A stretch of DNA of 64,000 nt from UBA1672 sp963977495 (GTDB lineage Bacteria > Pseudomonadota > Alphaproteobacteria > Micavibrionales > Micavibrionaceae): the NCBI GenBank assembly GCA_963977495.1, contig CAXBOT010000001.1:1054001-1118000 (forward strand). Direction: 5' to 3'. Below the pieces are notes generated by a model that saw only the letters and a program-made list of their open reading frames with translations, was not told the DNA's origin and did no database searches. A program made the position numbers and the translations under genes. Within the stretch, counting starts at the first letter, position 1, and every line of letters begins with the position of its first letter. Shown piece by piece: positions 18,559 to 26,809 of this stretch.

Positions 18559-20564
18559 ATTCCCAGCTCCTCAAAGTTCTTTTGGATTTGGGCGGCTAGT
18601 ACATAGGCTTCTTCATTCAGTCCTTTCAGCTCAATATAAATATCGCGCAGCGTTTCCTCAAAATCGAAATCTTCGTCTTCAATTTCAGGCGCAACGCCGA
18701 CGTAACGACCTGGTGTTAAGCTCCAGTCATTGGCTTCTATTTCTTCGATACCCACTAATTTGACCAAGCCTTCAACATCACAAAGCTCTGCATCAGGGAA
18801 ACGATCTTGCAGCCAGTGGGCTTGCTTGAAGATATAACGCACTTGTTTTAAGTGTTCGACGGCGGCTTTGCGTTGATCATCCAATTCTTTGATCAACTTG
18901 TTTAAGCCTTTTTCGCCGCTGTCTTTGGTTTGCTTTTCTACAAATTTGTAAAGCTGATCGATTTGCTTAATCAGGTCGCGGCTGGTTTCTGCAATTGGTT
19001 CCAGTTTTTCAGCAATACTTATTAAACCAGCATTATTTTTCGCGGCGCTGCTCCAGATTTGATCTTCTGCTTCTATCGAGCTTTCGAATGCTCGGATGTC
19101 TTGCGCAAGTAATTCAAAAGCTTTAGTCGTTTCTTCATCGACTTCAGTCAACTTACCAATCAATCCATCCAAACTCGCAACAAAGGCGTCCATTGGCACT
19201 TTGGCCGCTTGTGCGTCATCCAATGTGCGCTGTAGATAGCTTTCAATTAGACCCAAGAAACGGTCTTGCTGACCACGATAGAGCCAGACGATGGATGTCA
19301 GATTAGCCAATTGCTCAGGCGAAAAATCGTAAATCTTACGTGTGACTTTTGTGTAGACATTTCGCGCATCCAGCATCAGAACTTTATCTTTCATGTGCGC
19401 TGGTTTGTTTTTGTTTAAAAACCACAGCTCGCATGGAACGGAACGGGTATAAAAGAAGTTAGAGCGGATGGCGACCATCGCACCAACATGACCGGACTCG
19501 ACCAGCTTACGCCGCACTTCAGCCTCTTGCCCTCCGGCACTAGAGGCCTGCGAAGACATAACAAAGCCTGCGCGGCCTTCATCATTTAGGTAACTGTAGA
19601 AGTAAGAAATCCAAAGGTAGTTTCCGTTAGAGACCGATCCTTTTTTGTTGACCCCAGGTAAACCAAAGGGCAAGCGCGGGTCGTTTTTGATTTTCTCAGC
19701 ATCTACGTCATCGACGTTAAAGGGCGGGTTGGCCATGACGAAGTTTGCTTTACCCAAAAAGTCATGCGGGTCTTCGTAGTAGGATATGGCTTTCTGGATT
19801 TTGCCTTCGAGGCCATGTACCGCTAAATTCATCTTGGCGAGACGTATGGTCGTCGGGTTTTTCTCCGCGCCATAGAAGGTTGCCACGTCCTGCGGGTTCT
19901 TGTGCATCTTTTCGATGAAGTGGGCGCTTTGCACGAACATGCCGCCAGAACCGCAAGCGGGGTCTATCACTGAGCCATGATCAGGCTCGATAAAATTCAC
20001 GATCATCTGCACCAGTGACACAGGCGTGAAGAATTCACCGCCGTCATGTGCGCTTTGATTGGCAAACTGGGTGAGGAAGTATTCGTAAATACGCCCGAAA
20101 ATATCTCCAGTCGCCTTTTTTAGGGCTGGATCATTAAAGGTGCGAAGCAAGTTACCTAGAACGTCGTTATCCAGCTCTTGGTATTCTGTTTTGGGCAGAA
20201 CACCCTTTAGCGTTTCGTAGTCATCCTCAATAGCATCCATCGCGGTGATAACTGCTTGGGCGCGGTCTTCACTGTCAGGCAGATTTACAAGATGGTCGAA
20301 TTGGGCTTCAGGTTTGAGGAAGATTGCACCCTTACTGGAAAAGTCTTCCTTTGTTAATGGTCGTGTAACACCGCCACGAGATGGAAGTGACGCTTCGATT
20401 TCAGGCTTAACCGCGAGATAGCGGCTATAGGCGTGACGAAGGAAGATAAGCCCCATAACAGGCATGAAGTATTCATTGCTGGCGTAATTACTGTTTGCGC
20501 GAAGGTTGTCTGCGCTGCCCCATAGGCGTTTTTCGATTGCCTCTATATTCACTAGCTGTGCCAT
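18555..20564 (-). CDS. hsdM: Type I restriction-modification DNA methyltransferase
   Basis: 669 residues. The N-terminal HsdM helical domain (LRANSNYASNEYFMPVMGL) is followed by the adenine methylase core: GGEFFTP, SAM-binding DPACGSGG (201-208) and the catalytic motif NPPF (279-282), which indicates N6-adenine methylation. The last about 200 residues are helical and coiled-coil-like, longer than in the shortest HsdM proteins. With HsdS it methylates host sites, and with HsdR it restricts foreign DNA. Its start touches the stop of the upstream excisionase-like gene, so both are probably on one transcript. Confidence 0.96.
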   Translation of the reverse strand: MAQLVNIEAIEKRLWGSADNLRANSNYASNEYFMPVMGLIFLRHAYSRYLAVKPEIEASLPSRGGVTRPLTKEDFSSKGAIFLKPEAQFDHLVNLPDSEDRAQAVITAMDAIEDDYETLKGVLPKTEYQELDNDVLGNLLRTFNDPALKKATGDIFGRIYEYFLTQFANQSAHDGGEFFTPVSLVQMIVNFIEPDHGSVIDPACGSGGMFVQSAHFIEKMHKNPQDVATFYGAEKNPTTIRLAKMNLAVHGLEGKIQKAISYYEDPHDFLGKANFVMANPPFNVDDVDAEKIKNDPRLPFGLPGVNKKGSVSNGNYLWISYFYSYLNDEGRAGFVMSSQASSAGGQEAEVRRKLVESGHVGAMVAIRSNFFYTRSVPCELWFLNKNKPAHMKDKVLMLDARNVYTKVTRKIYDFSPEQLANLTSIVWLYRGQQDRFLGLIESYLQRTLDDAQAAKVPMDAFVASLDGLIGKLTEVDEETTKAFELLAQDIRAFESSIEAEDQIWSSAAKNNAGLISIAEKLEPIAETSRDLIKQIDQLYKFVEKQTKDSGEKGLNKLIKELDDQRKAAVEHLKQVRYIFKQAHWLQDRFPDAELCDVEGLVKLVGIEEIEANDWSLTPGRYVGVAPEIEDEDFDFEETLRDIYIELKGLNEEAYVLAAQIQKNFEELGI

Positions 20565-20758
20565 TAGTTGCCCTTATTTTTCTTCTGTTCTTCAATCCAT
20601 TTCTGGACATCTTCTCTTTTAAAACGCCAGCTACCACCAGCCTTAAAGCCCGGCAATTTGCCTTCAGCAGCTAGCCTATAGGCTGTCTTTTCAGCCAGCT
20701 TCAGATATTCCGCGACCTCTTTGAGGGTCATGATTTCGTCGTTCATCACTTTATCCAT
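20564..20758 (-). CDS. Small helix-turn-helix protein, excisionase/MerR-like family
   Basis: 64 residues. It is a single winged-helix DNA-binding domain of the excisionase type: MTLKEVAEYLKLAEKTAYRL, then GKLPGFKAGGSWRF and a closing helix (REDVQKWIEEQ). This is the pattern of proteins annotated as helix-turn-helix domain-containing. Lying as first gene of the hsd/SPARSA/Ham operon and ending exactly where hsdM starts, it is the best candidate for a regulator of the whole unit. Alternatively it is a former recombination directionality factor. The second Met (residue 5) is a possible start. Confidence 0.85.
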   Translation of the reverse strand: MDKVMNDEIMTLKEVAEYLKLAEKTAYRLAAEGKLPGFKAGGSWRFKREDVQKWIEEQKKNKGN

Positions 20759-21014
20759 TCAAACGATACATGAGAGAATAATGGAAGATTGAGGAAGCGA
20801 CAACCGCAAAACCTTCTTTGGCATCAGGTATTTATCGGTTTGATTGAATTCAGGAATAAGTAAGGTGACTAACTGCAATGGTGTGGCCGCTACACGACGG
20901 TTTGAAGAATCGTTGCGAACGAATTGCACAGCCTGACTTCCATCATTAAATGCTGCGCCGCATCCAAGGGCATTCCTTTGGTCGTCTTCCATTGGCGAAG
21001 CAATGGTCGAGGTT
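20759..21014. other. Leader region upstream of the defence operon
   Basis: About 256 bases between the excisionase-like gene and the hairpin-rich locus. It probably contains the promoter of the minus-strand operon. I cannot place -35/-10 boxes with confidence. A 77-codon minus-strand frame covers it and ends exactly at the start of the small HTH gene, but it has no recognisable family. Confidence 0.3.
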
Positions 21015-21745
21015 GAGCGGTGAAACGCTCACGGTATCCAATCCGCGCAGGGTTGGTCTTAATGAAAATATCGAGGGTTCCAAGGGGCTATGAAATGCCC
21101 TTTTGGTTGATGGGAAGTCCATGAAGGGAGAGCGAACTTCTCCCTTCTGGTCGATGGGGTTTGGGGTAGCGCGAAGGCTCCCCAATGGTGATCAGAACGG
21201 CCACACGTTCGCTGGTGCAGCACTCGGCTCAATGCCGGTAATGCACCACATAAGCTCTTGCTCTCGAATGATAATTCGAGGGCTTAGAGCGTCGCCAGAG
21301 GATAGAACGGACGGGGCAACGTCCTTCTCAAGATAGGTGGGTGGAGGGCAAAATGGCACATTTTGTACTACACGCACACATCTTGCGGTCATCCTTAAGC
21401 CTTACCGATAGCGAAACTAACCGTTTGCGGGACTATGTTGCGATGCAACCCATATCCAGAATGGTTGCGGATGACGGTGGCACTGACGTTGCCACAAATG
21501 CGGAGGTCAGGCATTAGGCACAAAATCCTAACGCCTGACCAAGCTCTCCGTTAGCACTCATGATAAAAGCAAAACCCTGCCCCCCCCCCAATATACACCG
21601 CCGTCAGTCGTATTCTGACTGGCGGCATGGCTGTCACTGAAAAAGTGAAAGGCCATTCGGGCGGGGTTTGCGGATGGACGATTTCCGTAGCGTGCGTCGA
21701 GCACGCTTGGAATCGTTCAGGGGCGTTAGCCGGAAGGCTAATCTT
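21015..21745. ncRNA. Candidate large structured non-coding RNA (long copy 1)
   Basis: About 730 bases with no convincing gene are packed with consecutive hairpins. Examples are GAGCG/CGCTC (21015-21030), an 8-bp stem at 21124-21147, TTGGGG/CCCCAA (21160-21184), a two-tier stem with outer TGGTGCA/TGCACCA and inner CGGC/GCCG (21214-21247), CTCGAAT/ATTCGAG (21261-21280), a 12-bp stem at about 21504-21539, GACTG/CAGTC-type pairing at 21598-21625, a two-tier stem at 21679-21716 and TTAGCC-GGAA-GGCTAA (about 21726-21741). Three blocks recur in the same order at 60.36-60.65 kb. Several loops are GNRA-like on the plus strand, but wobble pairs do not settle the strand. I could not match it to a known RNA class. 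Confidence 0.4.
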
Positions 21746-22094
21746 CAATACAAAAAGCCCCCGTAGCAGTCACGACGGAGGGGCTTTGGGTATAAAGTCC
21801 TAAAGGCCAAAACAAGGAATACTGACTGGCAACCTCCTTCTGGCTTTGCCATTCAGCTTTGTCAGCTTCTACGGTCAACCACGCACGCACATAGGCTAAA
21901 GCACCACCATATTCGTGGAGGCTGGCCGCATCCAAAAAATGCGATTTGTAGCCTGTCTCGGTTATTGGCAGAGGTGCGTTTTCGGGATCAATGCTTCTGA
22001 TTTCCAAATGCTCCATTACACCGCAATAGTTATGGATGTGTCGAAGCGAGATACGGATGCCACACCATTCGAATTCGTAAAATTTAGCAGTCAT
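21738..22094 (-). CDS. Hypothetical protein, 118 residues
   Basis: A soluble protein with a beta-rich start (KFYEFEWCGIRISLRHI) and a segment on a conserved-looking pattern (ETGYKSHFL, YGGALAYVRAWL). It resembles hypothetical proteins carried by alphaproteobacterial mobile elements, but I cannot name a family. The frame reads through a terminator-like hairpin at about 21756-21788 before its stop, so the last about 17 residues may be dispensable. It forms a pair with the next upstream small gene (33 bases between them). Confidence 0.6.
   Translation of the reverse strand: MTAKFYEFEWCGIRISLRHIHNYCGVMEHLEIRSIDPENAPLPITETGYKSHFLDAASLHEYGGALAYVRAWLTVEADKAEWQSQKEVASQYSLFWPLGLYTQSPSVVTATGAFCIED
21756..21788 (-). 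terminator. Terminator-like hairpin inside the 3' end of the 118-residue gene
   Basis: On the minus strand, AAGCCCC pairs with GGGGCTT around an inner CCGT/ACGG pairing, and a run of five T follows. This is the form of a rho-independent terminator. It lies within the last 17 codons of the gene rather than after its stop. Confidence 0.55.
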
Positions 22095-22127
22095 ACTAAT
22101 TTCCTTTCCGAGAAAGAAAAGAGCGGC

Positions 22128-22355
22128 CTATTGGCCACTCTCTTTCGCTGCTTGATCTTTGATCGGAAAGGCATAGAAGCCACTGTCAATGATTTGTGTG
22201 CCGTGAAGCTTGATGTAGAAACCACCGCCTTCTCGTGCCCACGCCGCGCCGATTGTTTCAAAATCCGTTTGTTTACCGTAGCCGACCTTCTTGCGAAGGG
22301 TATGCGTTGGTTTCGCATTAGTTTTACTGTTTGAGGTGTTTTCTTGAGTAGTCAT
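22128..22355 (-). CDS. Small conserved hypothetical protein, 75 residues
   Basis: After a polar Asn/Thr/Lys-rich leader, the protein carries the pattern IGAAWAREGGGFYIKLHG (about residues 36-53). It then has an IIDSGFYAFP strand and a charged tail. I associate this I-G-x-A-W-x-x-x-x-G-x-G-F pattern with short proteins of plasmids and integrative elements; no function is known. It lies 33 bases upstream of the 118-residue gene and on the same strand, so they are probably co-transcribed. Confidence 0.7.
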   Translation of the reverse strand: MTTQENTSNSKTNAKPTHTLRKKVGYGKQTDFETIGAAWAREGGGFYIKLHGTQIIDSGFYAFPIKDQAAKESGQ

Positions 22356-22841
22356 GACTAGATTTCCTTTTGCTATTTCAAGAACCGAGACATTTCGGCC
22401 TTGTGAATAGCGATTACCCCGATCAGGAGATCGGTGAGTGTCCAGTCATTTTGTGGGTGACTATTTAGCGGCAGTTGGCGATTCATCGCCTCTACAGACG
22501 TTTATAGGAAAAATGATTTGATACGAGCCACCTGTCGGGTAGCGTTCACAAGATAAAGGCAGAAATTGCTTATACGGATTCTTGGTGCAAAAGGTTGCGC
22601 ATGAGTTTATACACGAGACACCCAGAACGACATATGAGAAGCCGCTGTGAGCAACGAATTTCAGGCGATCATTAACGAATTATTAAGAAACGGGGCGTAG
22701 GCTAATAGGTAGAGGCGTGGTTTCTATGGGAGTTGCAAGCCACAAAGGCGCTGACAATGCGTTATTCCTCAAATTCAGACTTATGGGTGTAGCGAAACGA
22801 TGTAGCAATGGCTGCATTCGGTTTCAGAGAAGGAAAACACC
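22356..22841. other. Intergenic stretch between divergent small genes
   Basis: About 486 bases without a convincing gene. It should hold the promoters of the minus-strand pair and of the AlpA-like gene. A small hairpin GATC-AGGA-GATC (22421-22432) is visible; I recognise nothing else. Confidence 0.35.
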
Positions 22842-23117
22842 ATGGATTTGATATTTGACAAAAAAAGCATCAAGACAGAATTTGAAGCGCAGGTAACAGC
22901 CGCACTTATGATTCAGAGCAATGCCCTCATCCCATTCAAATTAGCAGTACGTTTATGCGGTATCTCTCGACAGGAGATCAACCGCCGTATTGCCCGCAAG
23001 ACATTTCCAAAACCACATAAACTATCAAAAAGAGCGAACTCCGTTCGCAAGGCATTCTATCTGAAAGATTTGCATGAGTGGATCAAGAGCCCACACATGT
23101 ACTTGCAAAGCGAGTAG
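22842..23117 (+). CDS. AlpA-like DNA-binding protein (possible excisionase)
   Basis: 91 residues. The central part fits the AlpA/helix-turn-helix pattern: IPFKLAVRLCGISRQEINRR, then IARKTFPKPHKLSKR and a basic patch, ending with a YLKDLHEWI helix. In these proteins a winged HTH recognises DNA near an attachment site or a prophage promoter, and AlpA controls expression of an integrase. It is the gene nearest tRNA-Lys, with its stop 153 bases from the tRNA 3' end, where an integrase or excisionase gene is normally found. It may act as the directionality factor of the left region. Confidence 0.75.
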   Translation: MDLIFDKKSIKTEFEAQVTAALMIQSNALIPFKLAVRLCGISRQEINRRIARKTFPKPHKLSKRANSVRKAFYLKDLHEWIKSPHMYLQSE

Positions 23118-23178
23118 TTTGAAGTTATCCACAAAAATCATAAAACCTACATTACCTGCGCCTTTTGTACATACTCGC

Positions 23179-23200
23179 TGAGTAGCCCAGTGAGTAGCCC
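23179..23200 (+). repeat. Two tandem copies of TGAGTAGCCC beside tRNA-Lys
   Basis: TGAGTAGCCC occurs at 23179-23188 and 23191-23200, spaced 12 bp start to start and about 70 bp from the 3' end of tRNA-Lys. Short direct repeats in this position are what integrase arm-binding or excisionase sites look like, consistent with an attachment site here. Confidence 0.5.
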
Positions 23201-23269
23201 TTGGTAATTTTTCAACTTTATTCGGGTTTAAAGAAAACCTATAAGTATCTGTAGTAATTTGGAGAAAAG

Positions 23270-23345
23270 TGGTGATCGCTGAGAGATTCGAACTCTCGAC
23301 CTACTGATTAAAAGTCAGTTGCTCTACCGGCTGAGCTAAGCGATC
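23270..23345 (-). tRNA. tRNA-Lys (anticodon TTT)
   Basis: The minus strand gives a 76-base cloverleaf. The acceptor is GATCGCT/AGCGATC, the D-arm contains TAGCTCAG, and the anticodon stem is ACTGA/TCAGT around a CTTTTAA loop with anticodon TTT. The T-arm is GAGAG-TTCGAAT-CTCTC, the discriminator is A and the CCA is encoded. Its 3' end faces the left accessory region, so it is the probable attachment site for that region. Confidence 0.97.
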
Positions 23346-23425
23346 TTACCATAGATATCAACGGCTAGGCCGTTCAGACTGCTGCACAATATGTATTTCA
23401 TATCGACGCGTCAAGCTTTCAGTTT

Positions 23426-23932
23426 TTATTTTTTAAATTTTTTCTTAAGACGCTCACCAACTTGCGGTGTTACGAAGTCATCAATCGCGCCGTCAAGGCT
23501 TGCAATTTCCTTCACAAAGGATGAAGACACGAACTGCCATTTATCCGCAGCCATCAAAAACACCGTTTCGATATCAGGGTCGAGTTTTGCGTTCATGCCT
23601 GTCATTTGGAATTCATATTCAAAGTCAGAAACGGCGCGCAACCCCCTGATAATACAAGTCGACTCAACCTCTCTGGCGAAGTGAACGAGCAATTTATCAA
23701 ACGTGCGCACCTCAATCTCGCATCCCTTTTCAGGCATGTTTCCAATATCGATACGGAGCATCTCCATACGTTCTTCATGGGTGAATAAAGGCCCCTTACG
23801 CGCACTTTCGGCCACCGCAATGATGAGCTTGTCCACCATGCGGCTTGCGCGACGTATCAGGTGCAAATGCCCCTTGGTCACAGGGTCAAATGACCCCGGA
23901 TAAACGCCGGTTATGTATTTACCTTGAGGCAT
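23426..23932 (-). CDS. coaD: Phosphopantetheine adenylyltransferase
   Basis: 168 residues, standard length. It transfers AMP from ATP to 4'-phosphopantetheine in coenzyme A synthesis in the cytoplasm. The nucleotidyltransferase signature T-x-G-H is seen in GSFDPVTKGHLHLI (residues 13-26). RGLRAVSDFEYE (about 90-101) and a second ATP-binding element in the form FVSSSFVKEIASL (about 126-138) are also typical. It lies 11 bases downstream of gyrA on the same strand, an arrangement known in Alphaproteobacteria. Confidence 0.97.
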   Translation of the reverse strand: MPQGKYITGVYPGSFDPVTKGHLHLIRRASRMVDKLIIAVAESARKGPLFTHEERMEMLRIDIGNMPEKGCEIEVRTFDKLLVHFAREVESTCIIRGLRAVSDFEYEFQMTGMNAKLDPDIETVFLMAADKWQFVSSSFVKEIASLDGAIDDFVTPQVGERLKKKFKK

Positions 23933-23943
23933 AACGTCCCCTT

Positions 23944-26766
23944 TTACTCGTCGTTATCGGTGTCGGCATCGCCATCCGGCGCTGACGATTTCTCTTCGTC
24001 AGTGGCGCCGTCTGCCTGCTCATCTGCGTCTGATGTTGTTTCATCTTCTGACAATGCGTCAAGAACGTCTTCGCCCTCTTCCTCATCATCATCTTCTTGA
24101 ACCAACCATGCAACGGAAACGACCTGCTCATCGGTACCAACCTTAAAGATGGTTACGCCCTGCGCACTGCGTCCTGTGGTGCGTACATTTTCAACAGGTG
24201 TGCGGATCAACTGCCCGCCATCAGTCACCAACATAATCTGGTGGCTGTCTGTCACGGGGAAGGTCGCGACAACTTCGCCGCCATTCTTCTTAGTCAATGC
24301 CATATTGGCAACGCCCTGCCCGCCGCGCCCCGATACGCGGTATTCATACGCCGAGGTACGCTTACCAAAGCCCTTATTGGAAATGGTCAAAACAACCTGC
24401 TCCTTATCGGACATCTCTTGGAAGCGTTCTTGTGAAAGCTGGTAATCGGTATCCTCGACATCCATGCCTTCCGCATCCTCGCCAATCATCTGGCTTGCCA
24501 TCTTCAAATAGGCATTGCGTTCGTCCGGTGTGACGTCAATATGCCTCAATATTGACATTGAAATGACCTCATCGCCTTTTTTCTTTAACCTGATACCGCG
24601 CACACCAGTTGAGGTGCGCCCCGAAAAGACCCGAATATCGGTCACAGGGAAACGGATCGCCTTACCCATACGGGTGGCGAGCATGACATCCTCGTCTTCA
24701 CGGCAAATATTCACAGAAACCAAGCTCTCATCATCGCTCAACTTCATTGCAATCAAACCATTAGAGCGGATGTTTTTGAAATCGCTCAATTTATTCCGGC
24801 GAATAGAGCCATGGCTTGTCGCGAACATAATGTCGAGTTCATCCCACAGATCTTCGCTTTCCGGCATGCGTAGATACACATTGACGTTTTCATCTTTTTC
24901 AAGCGGCAGCAAGTTCACAAGCGCCTTTCCGCGGCTTTGCGGTGTTGCCAACGGCAATTGATACACCTTCATACGGTGAACAATCCCGCGTGAGGTAAAG
25001 AAGAGTATCGGCGTGTGCGTGCTGGCGACAAACAGATCGGAGATAAAATCCTCATCCTTCATCGACATACCCGAACGCCCTTTACCACCACGGCGTTGCG
25101 CGCGGTATGTATCAAGCGGCACGCGCTTAACATAGCCACCATGCGTAATCGTCACGACCATATCTTCGCGCTGAATCAGATCTTCCATATCCACTTCGAA
25201 TTCGGCATCCATCAATTCAGTGCGGCGCGGTGTGTCAAAACGCTCCTTCACGTCTTTCAATTCATCAACAAGAACCTCCAGCAATTTCTGGCGGTCACTC
25301 AAGATAAAGAGCAATTCAGCGATCAGGTTCGTAATTTCCTTCAATTCATCACTGATTTTTTCGCGCTCAAGCCCTGTAAGCTTATGCAGGCGCAGGTCAA
25401 GAATCGCTCTGGCCTGCACTTCTGACATTTGATATGTGCCGCCCTCAACAAGATGTTCAGGGTCATCAATCAATTCAATCAAAGGACCAACATCATGAAC
25501 AGGCCAGCGCTTGCCCATCAAGCCTTCACGCGCCACAGTCGGGTTGGGCGCATTACGCACAAGGGCGATAATCTCATCAATATTCGCCACAGCAATCGCC
25601 AAACCGGCCAAAACATGCGCACGATCGCGCGCCTTGCCAAGCTCGTATATGGTTCTGCGGGTGATGACTTCCTCACGGAATTTCACGAACGCCTTAATCA
25701 TATCGCGAATAATCATGATTTGCGGCTTACCATTATGAAGCGCAACCATGTTACAAGAGAAATTGGTCTGTAATGCGGTGTATTTAAACAACTGATTCAA
25801 CACAACATCCGCAACCGCACCGACTTTAAGCTCAATCACGACGCGCACGCCGTCACGATCCGATTCGTCGCGTATCTCGTGAATATTCTCAACAATCTTC
25901 TCACGCCCAACTTCGCCCAGACGTTCCAACAATCTCCCTTTATTCACCTGATACGGGACTTCGTGTACGATAATGGCTTCGCGCTTGCCAATTTCCTCAA
26001 TCGAGGTTTTAGCACGCATCTTTACCGAGCCATTGCCCGTATGATAGGCAGAATTGATCCCCGAACGCCCCAGTATGTATGCCCCTGTCGGGAAATCCGG
26101 CCCCGGAATGATCTGCATGATTTCTTCGGTTGTGATGTCGGGATTTTCAACAAATGCACAACATGCATCAACGACTTCGCCCAGATTATGCGGCGGAATA
26201 TTTGTCGCCATACCAACGGCAATACCGCCCGCGCCATTAACCAGCAAGTTTGGAATACGTGACGGCAGAACAACAGGCTCTCGCTCGCTTTCGTCATAGT
26301 TTGGCTGGAAATCAACGGTTTCTTTGTCGATATCTTCTAAAACAGACTCAGCGGCCTTTTCCAGACGCGCTTCCGTATAACGCATCGCGGCGGGGCTGTC
26401 CCCATCCATTGAACCAAAGTTCCCCTGCCCGTCCACCAACGGCACGCGCAAAGACCATGGCTGTGCCATACGCACAAGCGAGTCATAAATGGCCGAGTCG
26501 CCATGCGGGTGAAACTTACCCATTACATCCCCGACAACACGCGCGGATTTTTTATAAGCCTTATCAGATGTATAACCGCCGACACGCATCGCATATAAAA
26601 TGCGTCTGTGCACAGGTTTCAGACCATCACGCACATCAGGTAAAGCACGGCTCACGATCACGCTCATCGCGTAATCGAGATAGGATTGCTTCATCTCTTC
26701 TTCAAGAGAAATACTGGGAACAATCTCCGATCCCGCTGTTTCGGGCGTTACATCATCATCACTCAT
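23944..26766 (-). CDS. gyrA: DNA gyrase subunit A
   Basis: 940 residues. It is the breakage-reunion subunit of the A2B2 gyrase that introduces negative supercoils. Visible features are the N-terminal LEEEMKQSYLDYAMSVIVSRALPD region, the catalytic Tyr in AAMRYTEARL, the quinolone-determining segment GDSAIYDSLVRMAQ with Ser and Asp, and the GyrA box QRRGGKG (about residue 560) that defines a true gyrase rather than topoisomerase IV. C-terminal pinwheel blades follow, and the tail is very acidic (Glu/Asp-rich, about the last 45 residues). It is followed by coaD. Confidence 0.98.
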   Translation of the reverse strand: MSDDDVTPETAGSEIVPSISLEEEMKQSYLDYAMSVIVSRALPDVRDGLKPVHRRILYAMRVGGYTSDKAYKKSARVVGDVMGKFHPHGDSAIYDSLVRMAQPWSLRVPLVDGQGNFGSMDGDSPAAMRYTEARLEKAAESVLEDIDKETVDFQPNYDESEREPVVLPSRIPNLLVNGAGGIAVGMATNIPPHNLGEVVDACCAFVENPDITTEEIMQIIPGPDFPTGAYILGRSGINSAYHTGNGSVKMRAKTSIEEIGKREAIIVHEVPYQVNKGRLLERLGEVGREKIVENIHEIRDESDRDGVRVVIELKVGAVADVVLNQLFKYTALQTNFSCNMVALHNGKPQIMIIRDMIKAFVKFREEVITRRTIYELGKARDRAHVLAGLAIAVANIDEIIALVRNAPNPTVAREGLMGKRWPVHDVGPLIELIDDPEHLVEGGTYQMSEVQARAILDLRLHKLTGLEREKISDELKEITNLIAELLFILSDRQKLLEVLVDELKDVKERFDTPRRTELMDAEFEVDMEDLIQREDMVVTITHGGYVKRVPLDTYRAQRRGGKGRSGMSMKDEDFISDLFVASTHTPILFFTSRGIVHRMKVYQLPLATPQSRGKALVNLLPLEKDENVNVYLRMPESEDLWDELDIMFATSHGSIRRNKLSDFKNIRSNGLIAMKLSDDESLVSVNICREDEDVMLATRMGKAIRFPVTDIRVFSGRTSTGVRGIRLKKKGDEVISMSILRHIDVTPDERNAYLKMASQMIGEDAEGMDVEDTDYQLSQERFQEMSDKEQVVLTISNKGFGKRTSAYEYRVSGRGGQGVANMALTKKNGGEVVATFPVTDSHQIMLVTDGGQLIRTPVENVRTTGRSAQGVTIFKVGTDEQVVSVAWLVQEDDDEEEGEDVLDALSEDETTSDADEQADGATDEEKSSAPDGDADTDNDE

Positions 26767-26809
26767 ATTTTAAATACACTCATCATTGTCGAAATGGTCA
26801 AAAATTAAA

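Noticed and set aside
20759..20992. 77-codon minus-strand frame ending just before the small HTH gene
   Set aside because: No recognised family and no clear ribosome site, and the frame simply abuts the next start. It may be a leader but cannot be supported.
21192..21392. Short frames inside the hairpin-rich 21.0-21.7 kb locus
   Set aside because: Both strands have short frames, but the dense inverted repeats explain the sequence better than coding does.
21579..21589. Run of C in the structured locus
   Set aside because: A short homopolymer that may be a sequencing or assembly weakness; no function can be supported.
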